36,151 nt of DNA from Clostridiales bacterium (GCA_019418625.1 DYBL01000049.1:1-36151); one strand, 5' to 3'. Counted from the first letter of the stretch, positions 1 to 8,396 are shown. Program-made: numbers and translations. Notes: a model not told the origin generated them from the sequence alone.

Positions 1-1
1 G

Positions 2-7
2 TATAAT
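2..7 (+). promoter_or_regulatory. -10 box of the liv operon promoter
   Basis: A perfect TATAAT lies at 2-7, about 25 bases before the livJ start codon. Its -35 partner would lie outside the window. It most likely drives the whole liv operon. Confidence 0.6.
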
Positions 8-32
8 ATCTTTCAATAAAGGAGAAAAGAAG

Positions 33-1181
33 ATGAACAAGAAGTTTGCATGTCTTGCCATGGCACTGGCCATGGTCGCCGGGCTCACTGCCTGCGGCGA
101 AAAGGAATCCACCACCTCCGGTGCGTTCAAGATCGGCACCATCGGCCCCCTGACCGGTGAGAACGCCATCTACGGCCAGGCCGTGGCCAACGGCGCCAAG
201 ATCGCCGTGGACGAGATCAACGCCGCCGGCGGCGACATCCAGTTCGAGATCAAGAGCGAGGACGACGTGGCGGACGGCGAGACCTCCGTCAACGCCTACA
301 ACAACCTGATGGACTGGGGCATGCAGGTCCTGGTTGGCCCCACCACCACCGGTGCTTCCATCTCCGTGGCGGATAAGTGCTTCTCCGACCGCACCTTCAT
401 GCTGACCCCCTCCGCCTCCTCTACCGACGTCATCAACGGTAAGGACAACGTGTTCCAGGTCTGCTTCACCGACCCCAACCAGGGCACCGGCGCTGCGGAC
501 TACATGGCGGAGAACATGGCTGATGCCACCATCGCCATCATCTATCAAAACGACAACCCCTACTCCCAGGGCATCCGGGACACCTTCGTCTCCGAGGCCG
601 GCGCCAAGAACCTGAAGGTCGTCTATGAGGGCACCTTCACCACCGACACCGCCACCGACTTCTCCGTGCAGCTGACCGCCGCCCAGGCCGCCGGTGCCGA
701 CATGATGTTCCTGCCCATCTACTATCAGCAGGCTTCCGTCATCCTCAACCAGGCCAATGCCATGGGCTATGCTCCCACCTTCTTCGGCGTGGACGGCATG
801 GACGGCATCCTGACTCTGGAGAACTTCGACACCTCCCTGGCTGAGGGCGTCATGCTGCTGACCCCCTTCTCCGCCGACGCTGAGGACGAAAAGACCCAGA
901 ACTTCGTCAAGACCTATCAGGAGCAGTTCGGCGAGATCCCCAACCAGTTCGCGGCCGACGCCTATGACGGTGTGTACATCATCAAGGCTGCTCTGGAAGC
1001 TGCCGGCTGCACCTCCGACATGTCCTCCACCGACATCTGCGAGGCTATCGTGGGCGTCATGACCACCATCTCCTACGACGGCCTCACCGGCCAGGGCATG
1101 ACCTGGTCCGCTGACGGCACCGTCTCCAAGGCTCCTATGGCCGTGGTCATCGAAAACGGCGTGTACGTCCTGCCTCAGTAA
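33..1181 (+). CDS. livJ: Branched-chain amino acid ABC transporter substrate-binding lipoprotein
   Basis: This is the extracytoplasmic binding protein of a LIV-type (HAAT family) importer. It captures leucine/isoleucine/valine or a related amino acid and delivers it to the LivHM channel. The protein has 382 residues. It starts with a lipoprotein signal (two Lys, hydrophobic core, lipobox LTAC with Cys21), so it should be lipid-anchored on the outer face of the membrane. From about residue 33 it matches the periplasmic-binding fold type I of the family (KIGTIGPLTGENAIYG, then AVDEINAAGG). The start is preceded by AAAGGAGAA. It is the first gene of livJHMGF. The 171-base gap to livH holds two large hairpins, which may keep the binding protein more abundant than the membrane subunits. 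The exact ligand cannot be read from sequence; amide or urea-type relatives exist. Confidence 0.93.
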   Translation: MNKKFACLAMALAMVAGLTACGEKESTTSGAFKIGTIGPLTGENAIYGQAVANGAKIAVDEINAAGGDIQFEIKSEDDVADGETSVNAYNNLMDWGMQVLVGPTTTGASISVADKCFSDRTFMLTPSASSTDVINGKDNVFQVCFTDPNQGTGAADYMAENMADATIAIIYQNDNPYSQGIRDTFVSEAGAKNLKVVYEGTFTTDTATDFSVQLTAAQAAGADMMFLPIYYQQASVILNQANAMGYAPTFFGVDGMDGILTLENFDTSLAEGVMLLTPFSADAEDEKTQNFVKTYQEQFGEIPNQFAADAYDGVYIIKAALEAAGCTSDMSSTDICEAIVGVMTTISYDGLTGQGMTWSADGTVSKAPMAVVIENGVYVLPQ

Positions 1182-1221
1182 TCTCCCCCTCACGCATCGG
1201 TTTCCCCTGACAGCAACCGCA

Positions 1222-1256
1222 GGGAAGCGGCTGCCGGAGCCCCGGCAGCCCTTCCC
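1222..1256 (+). repeat. Stable hairpin in the livJ-livH spacer
   Basis: GGGAAG (1222-1227) plus GGCTGCCGG (1229-1237) pair with CCGGCAGCC (1242-1250) plus CTTCCC (1251-1256). This gives 15 GC-rich pairs with one bulged base and a four-base loop. No U-run follows, so it is not a typical intrinsic terminator. A 3'-end stabiliser of livJ mRNA or a partial attenuator is more likely. Confidence 0.7.
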
Positions 1257-1259
1257 GGG

Positions 1260-1316
1260 TTCTATGGTGGAAACAGGGGCGGCAGCGCCGCTGCTGCCCG
1301 TATTTCTGCCATAGAA
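1260..1316 (+). repeat. Long imperfect inverted repeat before livH
   Basis: Bases 1260-1285 pair with 1291-1316, forming a stem of about 26 pairs with only two mismatches and a few G-U pairs (TTCTATGG at the outer left, CCATAGAA at the outer right). It sits directly after the first hairpin and ends about 20 bases before the livH ribosome binding region. The G-U pairs make the plus-strand RNA the better folder, which suggests an RNA element. Confidence 0.65.
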
Positions 1317-1352
1317 TAGAATGGAAAAGAGAAGAAAAAGAGGTGCTTCCTG

Positions 1353-2231
1353 ATGGAATTTCTCTCCTATTTGATCAGCGGCATCAGCCTGGGCAGCGTG
1401 TACGCCATCATCGCCCTGGGCTATACCATGGTCTACGGCATTGCGAAAATGCTGAACTTCGCCCACGGCGACGTCATCATGGTGGGCGGCTATATTTCCT
1501 ACTGCGCCATGAATTATCTGGGCATCCCCAGCATCCCTGCCATTTTGCTGGCCATGGTAGTGTGCACCGTGCTGGGCGTGGTCATTGAGGGCCTGGCCTA
1601 CAAGCCCCTGCGCAGCGCCCCTTCCCTGGCCGTGCTCATTACCGCCATCGGCGTGAGCTATTTCCTGCAAAACGCCGCCATGCTCATCTGGTCCGCGGCC
1701 CCCAAGGTATATTCCCCCGTGGTCACCGGCTCTTTCAGCCTGTTTGACGGCCAGCTGTCCATCTCCTATGTGTCCCTGCTCACCGTGGTCACGTGCCTTG
1801 TCATCATGGTGGGACTGACTATGTTCACCAGCATGACCCGGATGGGCAAGGCCATGCGCGCCTGCTCTGAAGATAAGGGCGCCGCTCAGCTCATGGGCAT
1901 CAACGTCAACTTTACCATCTCCACCACCTTTGCCATCGGCTCCGCCCTGGCGGCCATCGCCGGCGTGCTGCTGTGCTCCTCCTACGGCACCCTGATGCCC
2001 ACCACCGGCTCCATGCCCGGCATCAAGGCCTTCACCGCCGCCGTGTTCGGCGGCATCGGCTCCATCCCCGGCGCATTCCTGGGCGGATTGCTGCTGGGCA
2101 TCATCGAGTCCATGGCCAAGGCCTATATCTCCACCAACCTGGCCAACACCATCGTGTTTGCCGTGCTGATCGTGGTGCTGCTGGTGAAGCCCGCCGGACT
2201 TCTGGGCAAATATGTGCCCGAGAAAGTGTGA
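1353..2231 (+). CDS. livH: Branched-chain amino acid ABC transporter permease LivH
   Basis: This is one of two membrane subunits forming the channel of the LIV importer. The 292-residue protein is almost entirely hydrophobic. Its N-terminus shows the family motif around GSVYAIIALGYTMVYGIAKMLN, followed by NFAHGD, and it has about eight predicted membrane segments. A cytoplasmic coupling region near residues 165-180 (MRACSEDKGAAQLMGI) should contact the ATPases. ATG at 1353 follows AAGAGGTG. It ends 9 bases before livM. Homology is clear; the substrate is inferred from the family. Confidence 0.93.
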   Translation: MEFLSYLISGISLGSVYAIIALGYTMVYGIAKMLNFAHGDVIMVGGYISYCAMNYLGIPSIPAILLAMVVCTVLGVVIEGLAYKPLRSAPSLAVLITAIGVSYFLQNAAMLIWSAAPKVYSPVVTGSFSLFDGQLSISYVSLLTVVTCLVIMVGLTMFTSMTRMGKAMRACSEDKGAAQLMGINVNFTISTTFAIGSALAAIAGVLLCSSYGTLMPTTGSMPGIKAFTAAVFGGIGSIPGAFLGGLLLGIIESMAKAYISTNLANTIVFAVLIVVLLVKPAGLLGKYVPEKV

Positions 2232-2240
2232 GGTGGTCCA

Positions 2241-3309
2241 ATGAAAAAGCTTGGTAATCTGAAGCGGTCCACTCGGACGGATTTCGCCACCTATCTGGGC
2301 GTCATCATCGCTTTCATCGTCATGAGCCTGCTGCAAAGCGGCGGCTTCCTCTCCCGCTCCCTGACCGGTCAGCTGGTGCCCATTTGCTGCTACATGTCCA
2401 TGGCCGTGTCCCTGAACCTGACCGTGGGCATTCTGGGCGAGCTGAGCCTGGGTCACGCGGGCTTTATGAGCGTAGGTGCTTTCTCCGGCATCGTCACCGC
2501 CATGAGCCTGCAGAACATTATTCCCTTCGCTCCCGTGCGCCTGGCTGTGGCCATGGTCGTAGGCGCGCTCTTTGCCGCCGCCGCGGGCTTCATCGTGGGC
2601 ATGCCCGTGCTCCGTCTGCGGGGCGACTATCTGGCCATCGTAACACTGGCCTTCGGTGAGATCATCAAGGACCTGGTCAACTGCCTGCTGGTGGGTTACG
2701 ATGAAAACGGCCTGCATGTGGCCTTCAACCTCACCGGCAACATGTCCATCGCCGACCTGGGGCTTGCCGAAGGCGGTGTGGAGATCATCAAGGGCGCCCA
2801 GGGCGCTGCCGGCACCCGCACCATTGCCACCTTCACCGCCGGATTTATTCTGGTGATGCTGACGTTGGTAGTGGTTTTGAACCTGGTGCGCAGCCGGGCC
2901 GGCCGGGCCATCATGGCCCTGCGGGACAACCGCATCGCCGCCGAGAGCGTGGGCATCAACGTCACCAAGTACAAGCTTATGGCCTTTGTCACCTCCGCCG
3001 CCCTGGCGGGCGCCTCCGGTGCGCTGTACGGCCTGAACTTCTCCTCTCTCCAGGCAACCAAGTTCAACTTCAACACCTCTATTCTGATCCTGGTGTTCGT
3101 GGTGCTGGGCGGCCTGGGCAACATCTGGGGCTCTCTCATCGCTGCCGCAGCGCTGACCGTGCTGCCGGAACTGCTGCGCGCGTTCTCCGACTACCGGATG
3201 CTGGTGTACGCCATCGTGCTGATCCTGGTGATGCTGGCCACCAACAACGAGCGCTGCCGCGTACTGCTGGGCCGTGCCATCCCCGGCAGCAGAAAGGAGG
3301 CCGCCAACA

Positions 3310-3317
<8 letters not shown>
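2241..3317 (+). CDS. livM: Branched-chain amino acid ABC transporter permease LivM
   Basis: This is the second membrane subunit, pairing with LivH. It has 358 residues. Family marks are SLNLTVGILGELSLGHAGF near residues 58-76, LRGDYLAIVTLAFGEI near 125-140 and the coupling-loop sequence MALRDNRIAAESVGIN near 225-240. An insertion-like loop around 165-190 (LGLAEGGVEIIKG) is hydrophilic and variable in the family. GAGGTGG precedes the ATG. The stop overlaps the livG start by 8 bases, which suggests translational coupling. Confidence 0.93.
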
Positions 3318-4158
<841 letters not shown>

Positions 4159-4160
4159 GC

Positions 4161-4871
4161 ATGGAAACGATTTTGAAGGTAGACGACATCAACGTCTATT
4201 ACGGCAGCATCCATGCTGTCAAGGGCATCTCCTTTGAGGTCAACCAGGGTGAGATCGTGACGCTGATCGGCGCCAACGGCGCAGGCAAGTCCACCACGCT
4301 GAACACCATCGCAGGCCTGCTCCACAACCGCAGCGGCTCCGTCACCTTTATGGGCGAACCGCTGAGCAAAGTCCCCAGCCACAAGATCGTCTCCCGGGGT
4401 CTTGCACTGGTGCCCGAGGGGCGCCGGGTCTTTTTGCAGATGACCGTGCAGGAGAACCTGGAAATGGGCGCTTACACTCAGTCCGGCGCCACGCTGAACA
4501 CCGATCTGGATCGGATCTTCCAGCTCTTCCCCCGCCTGATGGAGCGCCGCCGCCAGATCGCCGGCACCCTGTCCGGCGGCGAGCAGCAGATGCTGGCCAT
4601 GGGCCGGGCACTCATGAGCCATCCCAAGCTGCTGATGCTGGATGAGCCCTCCATGGGCCTTGCCCCCATTCTGGTGGAGCAGATTTTTGAGATCATCCGG
4701 AACCTCCATGCGGCAGGCACCACCATTTTGCTGGTGGAGCAAAACGCCCAGGCCGCCCTGTCCGTGGCCGACCGGGGCTACGTGCTGGAGACCGGGCGGA
4801 TCGTCACCTCCGGCACCGGCAAGGAGCTGCTGGAAAGCTCTGCGATCAAAAAAGCCTATCTGGGCGGCTGA
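4161..4871 (+). CDS. livF: Branched-chain amino acid ABC transporter ATP-binding protein LivF
   Basis: This is the second ATPase of the importer, with 236 residues. Walker A is GANGAGKST, the signature is LSGGEQQM, Walker B is LLMLDEPSMGLAP, and VPEGRRVF is typical of LivF. ATG at 4161 is preferred because AAGGAGG (4147-4153) is spaced 7 bases from it. A GTG at 4155, overlapping the livG stop, is too close to the same site. It is the last gene of the operon and is followed by a strong terminator. Confidence 0.92.
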   Translation: METILKVDDINVYYGSIHAVKGISFEVNQGEIVTLIGANGAGKSTTLNTIAGLLHNRSGSVTFMGEPLSKVPSHKIVSRGLALVPEGRRVFLQMTVQENLEMGAYTQSGATLNTDLDRIFQLFPRLMERRRQIAGTLSGGEQQMLAMGRALMSHPKLLMLDEPSMGLAPILVEQIFEIIRNLHAAGTTILLVEQNAQAALSVADRGYVLETGRIVTSGTGKELLESSAIKKAYLGG

Positions 4872-4880
4872 ATATTCCTT

Positions 4881-4920
4881 CGGGAGCGCACAGACCGTGC
4901 GCTCCCGTTTTTCTTTTCTT
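4881..4920 (+). terminator. Intrinsic terminator of the liv operon
   Basis: CGGGAGCGCAC (4881-4891) pairs perfectly with GTGCGCTCCCG (4897-4907) over a 5-base loop, followed by a T-rich run (4908-4920). It separates livF from niaR. Confidence 0.88.
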
Positions 4921-4960
4921 TGCTTTTTTCCGCCGGTGTGGTATACTGCTGTCATGACAG
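4920..4960 (+). promoter_or_regulatory. niaR promoter with auto-operator
   Basis: A probable -10 TATACT lies at 4942-4947, with a weak -35 TTGCTT at 4920-4925 (16-base spacing). Directly downstream is the palindrome CTGTCATGACAG (4949-4960). GTGGTATAC plus TGTCATGACA are shared with the much larger palindrome before the next gene at 5524-5561. This is consistent with NiaR repressing its own gene. Confidence 0.65.
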
Positions 4961-4976
4961 TGAAAGGAGCATCCCT

Positions 4977-5489
4977 ATGCGCGCGGAAGAACGCCGTCAG
5001 GCCATTCGTGAAATATTACACCACTCTCGCCAGCCCGTCAGCGCCACAGCACTGGCCGGCCGGTTCTCCGTCAGCCGCCAGATCATCGTGGGAGACATCG
5101 CTCTGCTGCGTGCCGCGGGAGAGGCCATTTCCGCCACGCCCCGGGGATACGTGATCTTGCAGGAGATGTCGGGACTCATCTGCCGCTTTGCCTGCCGGCA
5201 CAGTGCCGCCGGTATGGAGGCCGAGCTCAATGTCATGGTGGACGAGGGCTGCACCGTGCTGGATGTGATCGTGGAGCACCCCGTCTACGGTCAGCTCACC
5301 GGCTCCCTGCAGCTTTCCAGCCGCCACGACGTGCGCCAGTTTCTGGACCGCTGCGCCGTCTCCGATGCCCGTCCCCTCTCCGACCTGACCGGCGGCATTC
5401 ACCTGCACACCCTCTCCTGTCCTGACGAAGCCGCGGCGGGGCGGGTCCGCGCCGCACTGCGGACTTTGGGCGTGCTGCTGGAGGACTAA
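4977..5489 (+). CDS. niaR: Niacin-responsive transcriptional repressor NiaR (HTH_11 + 3H domain)
   Basis: This is a cytoplasmic DNA-binding repressor of NAD synthesis and niacin uptake genes, with 170 residues. The N-terminal winged helix-turn-helix is about residues 3-60 (ATALAGRFSVSRQIIVGDI). The 3H domain follows, with its conserved histidine contexts visible: CRHSAAGMEAEL, DVIVEHPVYG and LTGGIHLHTL. Those histidines are thought to bind metal and niacin in this family. ATG at 4977 follows AAAGGAG (4963-4969). The next gene carries a matching operator, which supports a local NiaR regulon of repressor plus transporter. Confidence 0.9.
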   Translation: MRAEERRQAIREILHHSRQPVSATALAGRFSVSRQIIVGDIALLRAAGEAISATPRGYVILQEMSGLICRFACRHSAAGMEAELNVMVDEGCTVLDVIVEHPVYGQLTGSLQLSSRHDVRQFLDRCAVSDARPLSDLTGGIHLHTLSCPDEAAAGRVRAALRTLGVLLED

Positions 5490-5496
5490 ATCAGGG

Positions 5497-5525
5497 TTGA
5501 CAGCCCCCGCTTTTGCGAGTATGAT
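5497..5525 (+). promoter_or_regulatory. Consensus promoter of the NiaR-controlled permease
   Basis: A perfect -35 TTGACA (5497-5502), 17 bases, then TATGAT (5520-5525). The operator palindrome begins at the last bases of the -10 box and covers the expected start point, the classic arrangement for repression. Confidence 0.85.
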
Positions 5526-5561
5526 GTGGTATACAGGTGTCATGACACCTGTATACCACAT
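5524..5561 (+). promoter_or_regulatory. 38-bp perfect palindrome, predicted NiaR operator
   Basis: Bases 5524-5542 are the exact reverse complement of 5543-5561, with a centre of GGTGTCATGACACC and outer arms of ATGTGGTATACA. It overlaps the promoter start site. It shares the TGTCATGACA core and GTGGTATAC flank with the site before niaR. The length of perfect symmetry is unusual for a repressor site. No terminator-like U-run follows, so a DNA operator is the better reading than an RNA hairpin. Confidence 0.82.
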
Positions 5562-5590
5562 TTTATTTTATAGAGAAACAGGTGCTTCCC

Positions 5591-6679
5591 ATGGAACAGT
5601 TCAAAGCCTTCTTAAAACGCAAAAACATCGTCATCTCCGGCAAGCGGTACGGCATCGACGCTCTGGGCGCCATGGCCCAGGGCCTTTTTTGCTCGCTGCT
5701 CATCGGCACCATCCTCAACACTTTGGGCACACAGCTGGGGATCGAGTTCCTGGTGACCGCGGGCGGCTACGCTTCCGCCATGAGCGGCGCGGCCATGGCC
5801 GTGGCCATCGGCTATGCCCTTCAGGCACCGCCCATGGTGCTGTTCTCCCTGGTGACTGTGGGCTACGCCGCCAACGCCCTGGGCTCCACTACCCTCTCCG
5901 GCGGCAGCGGCGCCGGCGGCCCTCTGGCCGTGCTGTTCATCGCCGTCATCGCCGCGGAACTGGGCAAAGCCGTCAGCAAGGAGACGAAGGTCGACCTGCT
6001 GGTGACGCCCCTGGTGACCATCCTCTCCGGCGTGGCCCTGGCCGCCTGGTGGGCACCTGCCATCGGCACTGCCGCCAGCTCCGTAGGCGAGTTCGTCAAG
6101 TGGGCCACGGTGCTCCAGCCCTTCTGGATGGGCATCCTGGTGTCCGTTGTCATCGGCATCGCCCTGACGCTGCCCATCTCCTCCGCCGCCATCTGCGCCG
6201 CCATCGGCCTGACGGGTCTTGCCGGAGGCGCCGCCGTGGCTGGATGCTGCGCCAACATGGTGGGCTTCGCCGTGCTGAGCTTCCGGGAGAACCGCTGGGG
6301 CGGTCTTATCAGCCAGGGTCTGGGCACGTCCATGCTGCAGATGGGCAATATCGTGAAAAATCCCCGGATCTGGCTGCCCGCCATCCTGACCTCCGCCATC
6401 ACCGGACCGCTTGCCACCTGCGTGTTCCGCTTTGAGATGAACGACCCGGCCAGCGGCGTGGCCAGCGGCATGGGCACCTGCGGCATGGTGGGCCCCATCG
6501 GCGTCTACACCGGCTGGGTCAACGACGTGGCCACCGGTACCAAGGCCGCCATCACCGGCATGGATTGGCTGGCCATGGCTCTTTTGTGCTTCATCCTCCC
6601 CGCCGTCCTCACCTGGGCCTTCGGCCTGTTCTTCCGCCGCATCGGCTGGATCCGTGAAGGGGACCTGAAGCTCTCCTGA
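5591..6679 (+). CDS. PTS_EIIC_2 (PfoR-like) family membrane protein, candidate niacin transporter
   Basis: This is an integral membrane protein of 362 residues with about ten hydrophobic segments. It contains family-typical glycine/alanine-rich stretches (GGYASAMSGAAMAVAIG, GLTGLAGGAAVAGCCANMVGF, MGTCGMVGPIGVYTGW). It resembles the PTS_EIIC_2 family, often annotated as PTS sugar transporter subunit IIC or regulator PfoR, but no EIIA, EIIB or phosphorylatable domain is present or encoded nearby. ATG at 5591 follows ACAGGTG; a GTG at 5582 is an alternative. Its promoter carries a perfect NiaR-like operator, so uptake of nicotinate or a related NAD precursor is a better inference than sugar transport. 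NiaR regulons are known to include uncharacterised membrane proteins. Confidence 0.75.
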   Translation: MEQFKAFLKRKNIVISGKRYGIDALGAMAQGLFCSLLIGTILNTLGTQLGIEFLVTAGGYASAMSGAAMAVAIGYALQAPPMVLFSLVTVGYAANALGSTTLSGGSGAGGPLAVLFIAVIAAELGKAVSKETKVDLLVTPLVTILSGVALAAWWAPAIGTAASSVGEFVKWATVLQPFWMGILVSVVIGIALTLPISSAAICAAIGLTGLAGGAAVAGCCANMVGFAVLSFRENRWGGLISQGLGTSMLQMGNIVKNPRIWLPAILTSAITGPLATCVFRFEMNDPASGVASGMGTCGMVGPIGVYTGWVNDVATGTKAAITGMDWLAMALLCFILPAVLTWAFGLFFRRIGWIREGDLKLS

Positions 6680-6683
6680 CAAA

Positions 6684-6716
6684 AAGAACCCCCCGGCCTG
6701 GAGCCGGGGGCTTTCT
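6684..6716. terminator. Bidirectional terminator between convergent genes
   Basis: A CCCCCGGC...GCCGGGGG stem (about 6690-6710, loop around CTGGA) is flanked by AAAAAGAA on the left and CTTTCTTT on the right. It can serve both the permease gene (+) and the XRE gene (-). Confidence 0.8.
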
Positions 6717-7379
6717 TTATCTGTTAAAGGCCAGAAACAGCGCACAGCCGGACAACGTCACAGAACTGTATCGGATCAAATCGTTTCCTGTGGTGGACAT
6801 GGCAGCAAACCACCGCCGCAGCGGGTATTCATACACCACTTCGGGGCCATATCCGAAAAACGAAGCGACCCAAAGGAGATATGTCCCCAGGGCCAGCAGT
6901 CCCACCGCCAGTAAAACCCACCGGACGCGGGCGCTGCGTACCCAGATATCCGCCCACAGCGACAGCAGTGCGGGCACCAGTGCCCCTGCGGCAGCGTACC
7001 CCAACGGCACCACTGCCATGATGTACGTCAAAGAAGGCCACAGGATAAAGGTCTGCCCCTTCAGCTGATGCAGATAGGGCTTGAGTGTCATCTCCATCAC
7101 CAGCAGAGCCAGTGTCATGGCGGCAAACACTGCCGCGCACACCACGTACCGCCGCTGGAACCGCAGATAACCGCCCTCTACTGCCTCCGGCCCGTAGATC
7201 AGGGCCCGCACATCTACCTCCAGGGCAGCAGCCAGAGCCGCCAGGGTCTCCACGTCCGGCGCCGTTTTCCCGGTCTCCCAGGAGGACACCGCCTGCCGCA
7301 TCACATGGAGCCGCTCCCCCAGGGCGTCCTGGGTCAGCCCCGCGCGCTGGCGCAGACGTTTGAGATTGCGTCCCACCAT
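6717..7379 (-). CDS. XRE-family transcriptional regulator with C-terminal membrane segments
   Basis: The protein has 220 residues. Residues about 1-62 form a Cro/C1-type helix-turn-helix (NLKRLRQRAGLTQDALGERL, then RQAVSSWETGKTAPD). From about residue 80 on there are four hydrophobic membrane segments, so this is a membrane-anchored DNA-binding protein whose signal is unknown. ATG at 7379 is chosen because GGAGGTGA (7385-7392) lies 8 bases upstream. A GTG at 7427 would start inside the -35 box of the gene's own promoter. It faces the PPC-domain gene divergently and could regulate it. Confidence 0.8.
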   Translation of the reverse strand: MVGRNLKRLRQRAGLTQDALGERLHVMRQAVSSWETGKTAPDVETLAALAAALEVDVRALIYGPEAVEGGYLRFQRRYVVCAAVFAAMTLALLVMEMTLKPYLHQLKGQTFILWPSLTYIMAVVPLGYAAAGALVPALLSLWADIWVRSARVRWVLLAVGLLALGTYLLWVASFFGYGPEVVYEYPLRRWFAAMSTTGNDLIRYSSVTLSGCALFLAFNR

Positions 7380-7398
7380 CTGCCTCACCTCCGACTTC

Positions 7399-7427
7399 AT
7401 CATAGCATCCGGGTCCGGTTTTGTCAC
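7399..7427 (-). promoter_or_regulatory. Promoter of the XRE-TM regulator gene
   Basis: On the minus strand GTGACA (7422-7427), 17 bases, TATGAT (7399-7404). The start point would be about 13 bases upstream of the ATG at 7379, which confirms the shorter start. Confidence 0.65.
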
Positions 7428-7438
7428 GCAATGATCCG

Positions 7439-7467
7439 TTGCACCTGGAAGTCAGGTGTGGTATGCT
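7439..7467 (+). promoter_or_regulatory. Promoter of the PPC-domain gene with internal inverted repeat
   Basis: TTGCAC (7439-7444), 17 bases, TATGCT (7462-7467). The spacer and -35 hold the inverted repeat CACCTG-N5-CAGGTG (7442-7458), a possible operator for the divergent XRE regulator. Confidence 0.6.
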
Positions 7468-7494
7468 GGAAAAAAGAAGCTTAAGGAGGCACTT

Positions 7495-7914
7495 ATGGAA
7501 TATCGGAAATTTGGAGACACCTACCTTCTGCGGATGGATCCCGGGGAGGAGATTTTGGAGCAGGTAAAAAAGCTGGCGCTGGCAGAGGACATCCGCCTGG
7601 CTACCGTGCAGGCCCTGGGTGCCGTACGGGAGTTCACCGTGGGCGTTTTTGACACGGTCAGCAAGACCTATCACGCCAACGAGTTCTCCGGCCCCTATGA
7701 GATCGTCTCCCTCACCGGCACCATCGACTCCATGAACGGCGAATTTTACAGCCACCTGCACATGAGCGCCGGGGACAGCCAGGGCCATGTGGTGGGCGGC
7801 CACCTGAACCGGGCCGTCATCAGCGCCACCTGCGAGATGGCGGTGCGGGTGCTGCCCGGCGCCATGGACCGCGCTTTCAGCCCGGAGGTAGGACTCAACC
7901 TCTGGAAGTTCTGA
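7495..7914 (+). CDS. PPC/DUF296 domain protein
   Basis: The protein has 139 residues and spans one PPC (DUF296) domain, the fold of plant AT-hook-linked and prokaryotic stand-alone trimeric proteins. Visible marks are the start MEYRKFGDTYLLRMDPGEEI, ATVQALGAVREF, and the metal-site cluster SHLHMSAGD...GHVVGGHL with three histidines. ATG at 7495 follows TTAAGGAGG; an in-frame ATG at 7456 overlaps the -10 box. Bacterial members are called DNA-binding from the plant proteins, but most have no proven function and no AT hook is present here. It is followed after 29 bases by an orphan gene, probably in the same transcript. Confidence 0.85.
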   Translation: MEYRKFGDTYLLRMDPGEEILEQVKKLALAEDIRLATVQALGAVREFTVGVFDTVSKTYHANEFSGPYEIVSLTGTIDSMNGEFYSHLHMSAGDSQGHVVGGHLNRAVISATCEMAVRVLPGAMDRAFSPEVGLNLWKF

Positions 7915-7943
7915 GTCAAAAAGCGGAAAAGGAGCGTGAGCAC

Positions 7944-8330
7944 ATGAAAGCTTCAAAAAAAGACATGGTCAGGCTTCTGTGCATCATTTTGGTCATTGCT
8001 CTGATTCCATTATTGCTGGTTATCGCAGCCATGAACACAACAGAGAAATATGTCGCAAGGCCCGGTGTTTTTTATAATGATTCTTTCTATTCCTGGGATA
8101 AGAAAGCAGGAGAATTCAGTTTACAGGAGCTATCAGACACCCTGACCCAAGATGGGACCACAGACACTCTGTTGGAAATAACAGAAGCATGCTATGACAA
8201 TCACCAAACAAACCGAGAGGAATTTTACAATGCGAGGATCTATCGGTTGAAAAGCGGAGACGAAAGCATAATTTATCTCCAGGTCCCTCCATACAGTGAC
8301 GCATTGCTCCTTTTCAGGCAAAAAACATGA
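7944..8330 (+). CDS. Hypothetical membrane-anchored or secreted protein, AT-rich
   Basis: The protein has 128 residues and I recognise no family. A positively charged start (MKASKKDMVR) leads into one hydrophobic segment at about residues 10-30 that could be a membrane anchor or uncleaved signal. A hydrophilic extracytoplasmic domain of about 95 residues follows (YNDSFYSWDKKAGEF, YNARIYRLKSGDESIIYL). Its base composition is clearly more AT-rich than both neighbours, with codons such as TTT, AAA and ATA common. This suggests recent acquisition. AAAAGGAGCG precedes the ATG. It sits between the PPC gene and a strong terminator. Confidence 0.7.
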   Translation: MKASKKDMVRLLCIILVIALIPLLLVIAAMNTTEKYVARPGVFYNDSFYSWDKKAGEFSLQELSDTLTQDGTTDTLLEITEACYDNHQTNREEFYNARIYRLKSGDESIIYLQVPPYSDALLLFRQKT

Positions 8331-8354
8331 CAGTAAACGCAAGCAGCAAAAGAT

Positions 8355-8396
8355 AAGATCCTCCGGGAGGCCGAAGCCTCCCGGAGGATCTTTTTT
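8355..8396. terminator. Strong terminator between convergent genes
   Basis: A perfect 15-bp stem, GATCCTCCGGGAGGC (8357-8371) with GCCTCCCGGAGGATC (8376-8390), has a CGAA loop and is followed by TTTTTT on the plus strand. It closes the orphan gene's transcript. Because the stem is symmetrical (TTCG loop on the minus strand) it may also serve the GNAT gene, though the minus-strand U-run is short. Confidence 0.88.

Noticed and set aside
5524..5561. Palindrome as an intrinsic terminator of niaR
   Set aside because: It lies downstream of and overlaps a consensus promoter. The T-rich tail (TTTTATTTTATA) is interrupted, and the core matches the site before niaR, so an operator is more likely.
5591..6679. 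Sugar phosphotransferase system component
   Set aside because: No EIIA, EIIB or sugar gene is nearby and the operator points to NiaR control. The PTS name reflects family labelling only.
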